Below are positions 28,810-35,466 of a stretch of 64,000 nt of DNA, piece after piece. Position 1 is the first letter of the stretch. Each line of letters starts with the position of its first letter. The stretch is taken from contig NZ_CP188257.1 in the NCBI RefSeq assembly GCF_049994355.1, positions 2,046,001 through 2,110,000 of the forward strand, given 5' to 3'. The stretch is from Angustibacter sp049994355 (GTDB lineage: Bacteria > Actinomycetota > Actinomycetes > Actinomycetales > Angustibacteraceae). Position numbers and translations under genes: made by a program. The notes under the pieces were generated by a model, which saw nothing but the letters and a program-made list of their open reading frames with translations, made no database searches and was not told the DNA's origin.

Positions 28810-28951
28810 CAGGCTCTTTCCGCGAGGGACGAATGGGCGACGTCAGCGTCGCGCGGCGCACCGGCCCATGCTGGCTGGCGGGTGCCGGACCGATTGTGCC
28901 CGACCCGCGCCGGCGGTGCCTGGGACAACCGGATTCGTGGCCAGACCGTGG

Positions 28952-30589
28952 TCAGCCGACCATCGCCCGGTCGACCAGTGCCTGGACGTCGACGCCGGCT
29001 GGCAGCGTACCGAAGGTGGCACCTGCCTGGCCGAGCACCCGGGTGCGTACGAAAGCGTCGGACACCGCGGCCGGAGCGTGCCGCACGAGCAGCGAGCCCT
29101 GCAGGGCGGTGGCGAGGCGCTGGACGGTCCACCGGGCCCCCGCGGCCTCGTGCACGGTGGCCGGGTCCAGCAGCATGGTCTCGACGTCCTTGGTGGCGCG
29201 GTCCAGGTCGCTGTTGGCGCCCTCGGCCCGTCGGATCTCGGTCAGCAGCGCGTCCACGGCCATCGGCTCTCGGGACAGCGCGCGCAGCACGTCCAGCGCG
29301 TTGACGTTGCCGGAACCCTCCCAGATCGAGTTCAGCGGCGCCTCTCGGTAGAGCCGGGCCAGGCCGTTCTCCTCCACGTAGCCGTTCCCGCCCAGGCACT
29401 CCAGCGCCTCGGCCACCAGCACGGGCGTGCGCTTGCAGACCCAGAACTTGCCGAGCGCCACCGCCAGCCGGCCGAAGTCGCTCTCGCCGTCGTCCACGCT
29501 GGCGGCCAGCCGCAGGCCCAGCGCGGTGGCCGCCTCGGACTCCAGGGCCAGGTCGGCCAGCACAGCGGCCATCAGCGGCTGGTCGGCCAACCGGGCACCG
29601 AACGCCCGACGGTGCCGAGCGTGGTGCACGGCCCGAGTCAGCGCCTGGCGCATGGTCGCCGCGGAGCCGAGGACGCAGTCCAGCCGGGTGGAGGCGACCA
29701 TGCTCAAGATCGTGCGGACCCCGGCGCCCTCGTCCCCGAGCCGCACGCCCCAGGTGCCGTCCAGCTCGACCTCGGACGACGCGTTCGAGCGGTTGCCCAG
29801 CTTGTCCTTCAGCCGCTGCAGTGCCCACGGGTTGCGGCTCCCGTCGGTCAGCACGCGGGGGACGACGAAGCAGGTCAGTCCGCCCGGTGCCTGGGCGAGC
29901 ACCAGGAACACGTCGCTCATCGGAGCAGAGCAGAACCACTTGTGCCCGGTCAGCAGGTAGGTCTCGCCACCCTCGACCGGTCCACCGGGGGTGAGTGTCG
30001 CGCGGGTGGTGTTCGCCCGGACGTCGCTGCCGCCCTGCTTCTCGGTCATCGCCATACCCGCGACCGAGCCGGACTTGTCGGCCGCGCGGCGCAGCCCGAA
30101 GTCGTACTGGCGAGAGGTCAGCCGAGGCTCCCAGACGGCGGCCAGCGCGGGGTCGCTGCGCAGGGCGGGCACCGCCGCGTACGTCATGGAGACCGGGCAG
30201 CCGTGCCCGGCCTCCACCTGCGACCAGACCATGAAGCCGGCGGCCCGGGCGACGTGCGCCCCGGTTCCCGGCGGCTCGGACCACGGGGTACCGGCCAGCC
30301 CGTTGCCGATCGAGGTCGTCATCAGCTCGTGCCAGGCGGGGTGGAAGTCGACCTCGTCGACCCGGTTGCCGCGGGGGTCATGCGTGACGAGCCGAGGGTG
30401 GAACTCGTTTGCCTCCGTCCCCAGGCGCTGTGCGGCTGCGCTCCCGGCCAGCTCGCCCAGCAGGTGCAGCTCGTCCAGGGCGTGGGCGGCTCCGTGCCGG
30501 TGCACGCCCTCGAGCAGCGCGGCGTCGGCCGCGAAGACGTCATAGCCCTCGAGCGGTGGCACCTGGTTGGTGACCTCGTGCGTCGTCAT
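28952..30589 (-). CDS. AidB-like acyl-CoA dehydrogenase
   Basis: A 545-residue FAD-dependent acyl-CoA dehydrogenase of the AidB subgroup, distinguished by the N-terminal domain (~1-180) and a long C-terminal helical tail. FAD/substrate blocks: GMAMTEKQGGSDVRANTT, LTGHKWFCSAPMSDVFLVLA and GRxxFG-like HARHRRAFGARLADQPLM. The catalytic Glu would lie in LARLYREAPLNSIWEGSGN, as in E. coli AidB and isovaleryl-CoA dehydrogenase. Start ATG 30589 (TACCGT 7 nt upstream); an ATG three codons before is in frame. AidB is induced by alkylation in E. coli; whether this one shares that role is unknown. Confidence 0.9.
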   Translation of the reverse strand: MTTHEVTNQVPPLEGYDVFAADAALLEGVHRHGAAHALDELHLLGELAGSAAAQRLGTEANEFHPRLVTHDPRGNRVDEVDFHPAWHELMTTSIGNGLAGTPWSEPPGTGAHVARAAGFMVWSQVEAGHGCPVSMTYAAVPALRSDPALAAVWEPRLTSRQYDFGLRRAADKSGSVAGMAMTEKQGGSDVRANTTRATLTPGGPVEGGETYLLTGHKWFCSAPMSDVFLVLAQAPGGLTCFVVPRVLTDGSRNPWALQRLKDKLGNRSNASSEVELDGTWGVRLGDEGAGVRTILSMVASTRLDCVLGSAATMRQALTRAVHHARHRRAFGARLADQPLMAAVLADLALESEAATALGLRLAASVDDGESDFGRLAVALGKFWVCKRTPVLVAEALECLGGNGYVEENGLARLYREAPLNSIWEGSGNVNALDVLRALSREPMAVDALLTEIRRAEGANSDLDRATKDVETMLLDPATVHEAAGARWTVQRLATALQGSLLVRHAPAAVSDAFVRTRVLGQAGATFGTLPAGVDVQALVDRAMVG

Positions 30590-30596
30590 GACTGCC

Positions 30597-30602
30597 ACGG
30601 TA
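30597..30602 (-). promoter_or_regulatory. -10 box TACCGT of the AidB-like gene
   Basis: TACCGT on the minus strand lies 7 nt before ATG 30589, with no ribosome site between. It favours ATG 30589 over ATG 30598. Confidence 0.4.
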
Positions 30603-30647
30603 GGCCGAACCGGGTCGTGTCGGACGGGCAGCCAGCACCGGCGCGGT

Positions 30648-30653
30648 TACCGT
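30648..30653 (+). promoter_or_regulatory. -10 box TACCGT of the YihY gene
   Basis: The same hexamer TACCGT lies 6 nt before the GTG at 30660, in the short divergent interval shared with the AidB-like gene. Confidence 0.4.
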
Positions 30654-30659
30654 GGGTGC

Positions 30660-31793
30660 GTGAGCAGTGCGACGTCCCTCGCGGCAGGCGTGTGGTCCCG
30701 TGTGGGCGCCGTCCGCCGGTCGCGCTTTGCGCTGGGCCTGTGGGCGCTGACGCGCGAGACGGTTTCCGTCTGCATGAGGTATCGGGTAACCGGGCTGGCT
30801 GCCGAGGCCGGCTTCTTCGCGCTGCTATCGCTGCCGCCGCTGATCCTCGGGCTGCTGGGTGGCGTCGGCTACCTCGGCAACGCGCTCGGCCCGGACACCG
30901 TGACCCAGGTCAGCAACCAGATGGAGACGTACGCCGAGCGCGTCTTCACGGCCCAGACGGTGTCCAGCCAGATCACCCCGACGATCCAGGACGTGCTGAA
31001 CCGCGGGCGCCTGGACATCATCTCGATCGCGTTCGCGCTCTCGCTGTGGTCGGGCTCCCGGGTGCTCAACGTCTTCATCGACACCATCTCGATCATGTAC
31101 GGACAGGGCGGGCGCCGAGGCATCATCCGGACCCGGGCGCTGTCCTTCTCGCTCTACACCGGTGCCGTTCTGGTCGGTGCGATCCTGCTGCCGCTGGTGC
31201 TGCTCGGCCCCTCTTTGCTCAGCGAGATGCTGCCGCCGAACGCGGACTTCGTGCTGCACCTGTACTGGCCGGCGATCACGCTGCTGACCGTGGCGAGCAT
31301 CGCGACGCTGTTCCACCTCGCCACGCCGCACCGGACGTCCTGGCGTCGTGACGTCCCCGGTGCCGTCCTGGCGTTGGTGATCTGGGTCGTCGCCTCGGTC
31401 ATGGTGCGCAAGGTCATCGGTGCGTCGGTCGGCGGCTCGTCGATCTACGGCCCGCTGGCGGCCACGATCATCGTGCTGATCTGGCTGTACTTCCTGGCGA
31501 TCGCCGTCCTGATCGGCGCTGCCCTCAACGCAGCGAGCCGTGAGCTGTGGCCGATCAAGGGGGAGTCCCGCTCGCCGCTGGCCAAGATGGAGCGGCGTAG
31601 GCACCCGCTGACCCCGATCCGTGAGCCGGACGACGAGATGCCCGGCGCCCGCCGCTTGCTGGACCTGAGCCGCGACGACCTGGCCGACGAGATCCAGGCG
31701 ACCGGCCCCGGCGACGAGGACGAAGAGCCCGAGCAGGCGCCGCGCACGGAGGCGGCCGATAACCAGGTGACGCGGCCCGGGCAGTCTGCCTAA
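30660..31793 (+). CDS. YihY/BrkB-family membrane protein
   Basis: A 377-residue integral membrane protein with six main hydrophobic segments (~55-300). Family blocks are LAAEAGFFALLSLPPLIL, FALSLWSGSRVLNVFID and SVGGSSIYGPLAATIIVLIW, then LYFLAIAVLIGAALNAA. The C-terminal ~85 residues are hydrophilic and acidic, probably cytosolic. The family was once called ribonuclease BN by error, and a transport role is suspected but unproven. Start GTG 30660, chosen by the -10 box placement and because codons upstream lack membrane-protein character. Confidence 0.87.
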   Translation: MSSATSLAAGVWSRVGAVRRSRFALGLWALTRETVSVCMRYRVTGLAAEAGFFALLSLPPLILGLLGGVGYLGNALGPDTVTQVSNQMETYAERVFTAQTVSSQITPTIQDVLNRGRLDIISIAFALSLWSGSRVLNVFIDTISIMYGQGGRRGIIRTRALSFSLYTGAVLVGAILLPLVLLGPSLLSEMLPPNADFVLHLYWPAITLLTVASIATLFHLATPHRTSWRRDVPGAVLALVIWVVASVMVRKVIGASVGGSSIYGPLAATIIVLIWLYFLAIAVLIGAALNAASRELWPIKGESRSPLAKMERRRHPLTPIREPDDEMPGARRLLDLSRDDLADEIQATGPGDEDEEPEQAPRTEAADNQVTRPGQSA

Positions 31794-31855
31794 CCTCGTG
31801 TAGGTCGGGCCGCTGGGGTCCGAGCTGGTCGACGACGGCGGAGGTGACGGTCTCG

Positions 31856-31918
31856 ATGAGTGACGAGCACCTGCTCACCTACGCCTCGGCCCGATCCGGG
31901 GCGCACCTTCCTCGCTGA
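31856..31918 (+). CDS. Possible 20-codon leader ORF upstream of rsgA
   Basis: ATG AGT GAC... encodes MSDEHLLTYASARSGAHLPR and stops 52 nt before rsgA. It has a near-perfect ribosome site, GGAGGTGA, 8 nt upstream. That site is otherwise unexplained. It may be a leader peptide or simply a chance ORF. Confidence 0.3.
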   Translation: MSDEHLLTYASARSGAHLPR

Positions 31919-31970
31919 GCGCGATCTCGTCGTCCGACGAGCTGCCCGGCACCTCCGAAAGGCCCTGCGC

Positions 31971-33104
31971 ATGTCGTCTGACCCCACTTCGCCCCGCCCG
32001 ATCCTGGGTACGGCGGACCAGCTCGTCCGGCTCGGCTTCGACGGCGCGTGGAGCGCCGCGTTCGACGAGTCCGTAGCCATCGTCCTTCCGGGCGCCCCTG
32101 CCTTCCCCGCACGGGTGACCCGGACCGACCGCGGCGCCTGCGACACCGTCGGCGCGGCCGGGCCCGTCCGGGCCACGTGGGGCGCGGAGGTCATCGCCGC
32201 CGTCGCCGAGGATCCGCAGGCAGTGCCCAGCACCGGGGACTGGGTGCGCGTGCAGGCGTGGCCGGATGGCAACCAGACCATCGAGGCTGTTCTGCCGCGC
32301 CGTTCGAGCGTCGTGCGCGCCCAGGTGCGTGGGACGTCGACCGGCCAGGTGCTGGCCGCCAACGTCGACGTCGTCGCCGTGGTCGAGGCGCTCTTCCCGG
32401 ACCCGGACCTTGGCCGGATCGAGCGCTTCATGGCACTGGCCTGGGAGAGCGGCGCCCAGCCGCGCCTGGTGCTCACCAAGGGCGACCTCGGCTCGGACGC
32501 CGCGGAGCTGGCGGCCGAGATCGGAGCTCAGGTCGCCGCCGGCTGCCCCGTCGACGTGACGGTCGCGCACGACGGCGAGGGGCTGGAGGGGTTGCGGTCC
32601 GTGCTCCGCGACGGGGCCACGGTGGCACTGCTCGGCGCGTCCGGTGTCGGCAAGTCCACGCTGCTCAACGCCCTGCTGGGACGCGAGGTGATGCGCACCC
32701 AGGCCCTCGGGGCGGTGCAGAAGGGCCGGCACACGACGGTCACCCGCGAGCTGCACCTAGGGCCCGAGGGAGGGGCAGTCATCGATACGCCGGGGCTGCG
32801 CAGCGTGGGTCTGCAGGGCACCGAGGGACTGGCCGAGGTGTTCGCCGACGTCGACGAGCTGGCCCGCCAGTGCCGGTTCCACGACTGCGCGCACCAGAGC
32901 GAGCCCGGCTGCGCCGTGCTGGCCGCGATCGAGTCCGGCGAGCTCGCTGAGCGCCGGCTGGCGAGCTGGCACAAGCTGCAGCGGGAGGCCGCCTACCAGG
33001 AGCGTCGGGTCGATGCTCGGCTGCGGCAGGCCGAGCTCGCGGTCTGGAAGCAGCGCACCATGGAGTACCGGCGGTCCCAGAAGGAGGGACGACGGTCCCG
33101 GTGA
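31971..33104 (+). CDS. rsgA: Ribosome small-subunit-dependent GTPase A
   Basis: A circularly permuted GTPase that checks late maturation of the 30S subunit. 377 residues: an N-terminal OB fold (~60-120; VPSTGDWVRVQA), then the permuted G-motifs in the order G4 (LVLTKGDLG), G1 (LLGASGVGKSTLLNAL) and G3 (VIDTPGLRSVGL). A C-terminal zinc site follows in CRFHDCAHQSEPGCAV (Cys-x-x-x-x-Cys-x-His, then Cys). Start ATG 31971 with GAAAGG 8 nt upstream; the longer frame from 31860 lacks family similarity. It lies immediately before the tRNA cluster. Confidence 0.94.
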   Translation: MSSDPTSPRPILGTADQLVRLGFDGAWSAAFDESVAIVLPGAPAFPARVTRTDRGACDTVGAAGPVRATWGAEVIAAVAEDPQAVPSTGDWVRVQAWPDGNQTIEAVLPRRSSVVRAQVRGTSTGQVLAANVDVVAVVEALFPDPDLGRIERFMALAWESGAQPRLVLTKGDLGSDAAELAAEIGAQVAAGCPVDVTVAHDGEGLEGLRSVLRDGATVALLGASGVGKSTLLNALLGREVMRTQALGAVQKGRHTTVTRELHLGPEGGAVIDTPGLRSVGLQGTEGLAEVFADVDELARQCRFHDCAHQSEPGCAVLAAIESGELAERRLASWHKLQREAAYQERRVDARLRQAELAVWKQRTMEYRRSQKEGRRSR

Positions 33105-33112
33105 GGGCCGGT

Positions 33113-33140
33113 TTGGTTCTCGAGAGGCGCATCGGATACT
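33113..33140 (+). promoter_or_regulatory. Candidate promoter of the tRNA cluster
   Basis: TTGGTT (33113-33118), a 16-bp spacer and GATACT (33135-33140) lie 36 bp before tRNA-Gly. Two copies of TTCTCGAG (33117-33124 and 33144-33151) flank the -10 region. Confidence 0.4.
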
Positions 33141-33175
33141 GTTTCTCGAGCGTCGGGTGAGCAACCCGGGCGCAT

Positions 33176-33248
33176 GCGGACGTGGCTCAGTTGGTAGAGC
33201 ATCACCTTGCCAAGGTGAGGGTCGCGGGTTCGAGTCCCGTCGTCCGCT
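33176..33248 (+). tRNA. tRNA-Gly (anticodon GCC)
   Basis: Complete cloverleaf: acceptor GCGGACG/CGTCCGC, D-arm GCTC..GAGC, anticodon stem TCACC/GGTGA with loop TTGCCAA, and T-arm with GGTTCGAGTCC. The CCA is not encoded. Confidence 0.96.
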
Positions 33249-33267
33249 CGGAGGCTCAGCGCCTCAC

Positions 33268-33338
33268 GGTGGAGTGGCCGAGAGGCGAGGCAACGGCCTG
33301 CAAAGCCGTGTACACGGGTTCGAATCCCGTCTCCACCT
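33268..33338 (+). tRNA. tRNA-Cys (anticodon GCA)
   Basis: Acceptor GGTGGAG/CTCCACC, anticodon stem ACGGC/GCCGT with loop CTGCAAA, and T-loop TTCGAAT. 71 nt, the short form usual for tRNA-Cys. It follows tRNA-Gly by 19 bp. Confidence 0.96.
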
Positions 33339-33339
33339 C

Positions 33340-33411
33340 GGGCGATTGGCGCAGTGGTAGCGCGCTTCCTTGACACGGAAGAGGTCACTGGTTCGAACCC
33401 AGTATCGCCCA
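33340..33411 (+). tRNA. tRNA-Val (anticodon GAC)
   Basis: Acceptor GGGCGAT/ATCGCCC, anticodon stem CTTCC/GGAAG with loop TTGACAC, and T-loop TTCGAAC. It starts 1 bp after tRNA-Cys. Its 3' end marks the left edge of a decayed mobile region and would be a plausible integrase target. Confidence 0.96.
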
Positions 33412-33579
33412 CCGGAATCTGAGCACGAATGAGCCCTCTGCGGACGTCGTCGGCGGGGCTCTCAGCGTCTTGAGCGACAAACTGAGCGACATGTCCTTTA
33501 GCGGGCGCACCGGATCTGGCTAGGTGTGTCGCAGGGCTGCTCTTGCGGGTGGGACGGCTGGGCTAGCCTGCCCGAAGTG
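33412..33579. other. Intergenic segment after tRNA-Val
   Basis: No gene recognised. It carries a short direct repeat, TTGAGCGACA and CTGAGCGACA, spaced 12 bp (around 33470-33490). Such repeats could be integrase arm sites but there is no independent support. TAGCCT at 33564-33569 could serve the interrupted gene that starts at 33580. Confidence 0.4.
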
Positions 33580-33646
33580 ATGGAGAGCAGCCTGTTGCTG
33601 GTCGTGGGAGCCTGACCCGGTCTCCCGGACACGTTCGGTGTGTTGA

Positions 33647-34519
33647 TCATGCCGCCGGAGCGGCGGTGGTGTGAAGGGCTTCGTACTCGGCTGGGGCGAG
33701 GTCTCCGAGGCTGGTGTGCCGGCGTCGGGGGTTGTACCAGCCCTCGATCCACTCGAAGATCGCCGAGGCGAGCTGTTCCTGGCTGTCCCAGCTGCGGACG
33801 TCGAGGAGCTCGCGTTGCATCGTGGACCAGAACGATTCGATCATCGTGTTGTCCACGGAGGAGGCGACCCGGCCCATGGAGCCGAGCAGGCCGGCGGTGC
33901 GCAGCCGGTGCCCGAAGACCCACGAGGTGTACTGCGGGCCGCGGTCGGCGTGCACCACGGTTCCCGGTTCGGGGTGGCGCCGCCAGGTGGCCATCTGCAG
34001 GGCGTCGACGACCAGCTCGGCGCGGATGTGGTCGGCGATCGACCAGCCCACGATCGTGCGGGAGTACACGTCCAGCACCGCGCAGCAGTACACCTTGCCG
34101 GTGCTCGTGGGATGTTCGGTGACGTCGGTGCACCACAGCTTGTCGGGTGAGTCGGCGACGAACCGGCGTTGCACCAGGTCCTCGTGCGGGGCCGGCAGCG
34201 GCCGGTGCCGACCCCGCTTGCGGCGGTGGCAGATCCCTTGCAGGCCAGCGGCTCTCATCAACCTGGCGACCCGCTTGCGCCCACACGCCAGACCCAGCCC
34301 GAGGCGCAGCTCGGCATGCACCCGCGGCGCACCATAGGAGCACCGCGACATCTGATGGACCTGCACGATCGTGGCGGTCAGCGCAGCATCAGCCACCGCG
34401 CGCGGTGATGGCGGGCGACCCAACCACTCGTAGTAGCCCGAACGCGAGACCCTCAACAACCGGCAGGCCACCGCGACGGACACTCCGTCGCCGGCGAGCT
34501 CACGGACCAGCCGGAACAC
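33647..34519 (-). CDS. IS3-family transposase OrfB (DDE integrase domain)
   Basis: The 290-residue catalytic part of the transposase. An N-terminal HTH_21 segment (VACRLLRVSRSGYYEWLGRP) precedes the RNase-H-like rve domain. The DDE triad is in LWCTDVTEHPTSTGKVYC (Asp), VVHADRGPQYTSWVFG (Asp) and SVDNTMIESFWSTMQREL (Glu). It is normally made as an OrfAB fusion through a -1 frameshift at the OrfA end (CCCAAAA at 34522-34528). The frame is open upstream to 34705 because it overlaps OrfA. A GTG at 34519 could also start OrfB alone. No disruption is seen. Confidence 0.92.
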   Translation of the reverse strand: MFRLVRELAGDGVSVAVACRLLRVSRSGYYEWLGRPPSPRAVADAALTATIVQVHQMSRCSYGAPRVHAELRLGLGLACGRKRVARLMRAAGLQGICHRRKRGRHRPLPAPHEDLVQRRFVADSPDKLWCTDVTEHPTSTGKVYCCAVLDVYSRTIVGWSIADHIRAELVVDALQMATWRRHPEPGTVVHADRGPQYTSWVFGHRLRTAGLLGSMGRVASSVDNTMIESFWSTMQRELLDVRSWDSQEQLASAIFEWIEGWYNPRRRHTSLGDLAPAEYEALHTTAAPAA

Positions 34520-34812
34520 TATTTTGGGTTCGGCAGCACGTTCTCTCGAGCGAAGTAGGCCGAGGCCCGCTTCAGGATCTCGATCTCCATCTGGGCCACC
34601 CGCAGCTCGCGGCGCAACCGAACCAGCTCCGCCCGCTCGGAACTGGTGACGCCCTCGACGCGGCCGGCCTCGACATCGTCGACCTTCATCCAGCGGCGCA
34701 GACACGACTCACTGATGCCCAGATCATGAGCGATCTGAGCCACCGGCTTGTCTCCCTGACGAGCCAGTTCCACCGCCCGACGGCGGAACTCCCGCGGCTT
34801 GGCAACAGGCAT
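34519..34812 (-). CDS. IS3-family transposase OrfA (HTH, leucine zipper)
   Basis: A 97-residue DNA-binding protein of the IS3/IS911 type (HTH_Tnp_1). HTH: RRAVELARQGDKPVAQIAHD then LGISESCLRRWMK. A heptad-type zipper follows (RAELVRLRRELRVAQMEIEI). Start ATG 34812 with GGGGAG 5 nt upstream. It ends LPNPK at a TAG just 3' of a CCCAAAA slippery heptamer. It recognises the inverted repeats and oligomerises with OrfAB. Confidence 0.9.
   Translation of the reverse strand: MPVAKPREFRRRAVELARQGDKPVAQIAHDLGISESCLRRWMKVDDVEAGRVEGVTSSERAELVRLRRELRVAQMEIEILKRASAYFARENVLPNPK
34522..34528 (-). promoter_or_regulatory. Programmed -1 frameshift site CCCAAAA
   Basis: Read on the minus strand as C CCA AAA followed by TAG in the OrfA frame, it fits the X XXY YYZ slippery pattern. 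A -1 slip continues into OrfB (CCC AAA ATA GTG). Confidence 0.65.
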
Positions 34813-35466
34813 CCAGACTCCCCTCGAAGGTGACATCGTCACCTCAGATCGGGTGTCCGGGGAAGTGGGTCAGGCTCCCGTGACCCTGTTCGTGGGCGCG
34901 TTCGTCGGCGTGTGGGCGACTGAGCTCGTGCGGCGTCCGAGACTCACCCGCGTCGGCTCTGGGAGCGTGGGGCTCGCATCGGACGTCCCGTGCATGTCTA
35001 TCGCAGTGACGATCCGCAACCCACCCGGAGTGCTGGGCATCCGGCTCCGCGAGACGGTCGTCCACGGTAGAGCCCTCTGGGGAGACATCGCGAAGGGCAT
35101 GTCGATCCAGCGCAACACGGCGAACCAGTGCAGCGCTGGGCTCTACGACGCGAGCGGCCACCGCGTGGCGACGCTCTGGTGGCAGAAGGTGACGAGCGGA
35201 CCGTGCCCGCCGCCGCGCTGCCGTGCTTTACGAGTGCGCGGAGTCCGACGGGATGGATGGACGTGCATCAGCGTCGCTCTGGCAGACCCTCAGAACAACC
35301 CTCGCGTGCCGGCCGCGCGTATGTGATCGCGGAGGCGGCCCTCGCATCGGTGAGGCCGCCACGGCGGGGGATCGGGCTCCGATTGCAGCCTGCCTGGGTC
35401 GACTATGGTGGGGGTTCTGGGCATCCAAGTTTTCCGGGCGTGGCTGCGCCAGGTGGGAGCAAGCCC

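Larger units (their letters stand above)
33607..34879 (-). mobile_element. IS3-family insertion sequence, apparently intact
   Basis: A 1.27-kb element with OrfA and OrfB in overlapping frames. Both ends carry GGAGCCTGACCC (left end forward, right end on the complement); further in, both ends share CCCGGACAC. Flanking GTG triplets at 33604-33606 and 34880-34882 fit a 3-bp target duplication, though a one-base shift of the border is possible. All DDE residues are present, so it may be active. It interrupts the gene at 33580. Confidence 0.88.
33580..35326 (+). pseudogene. Small membrane-anchored protein gene split by an IS3 element
   Basis: Joining 33580-33606 to 34883-35326 restores one open frame of 156 codons: MESSLLLVV then TLFVGAFVGVWATELVRR. 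This makes a single N-terminal transmembrane helix followed by a soluble domain (SIAVTIRNPPGVLGIRLRE, RALWGDIAKGMSIQRNTA, LYDASGHRVATLWWQ). The two halves meet exactly at the element borders. Without excision, the first nine codons run into the IS. The C-terminal ~45 codons look less protein-like, so a further frameshift is possible. I do not recognise the family function. Confidence 0.65.

Noticed and set aside
35128..35466. 113-codon N-terminal extension of the AfsR-type regulator
   Set aside because: It overlaps the interrupted gene in another frame and has no similarity; GTG 35467 has a good ribosome site.
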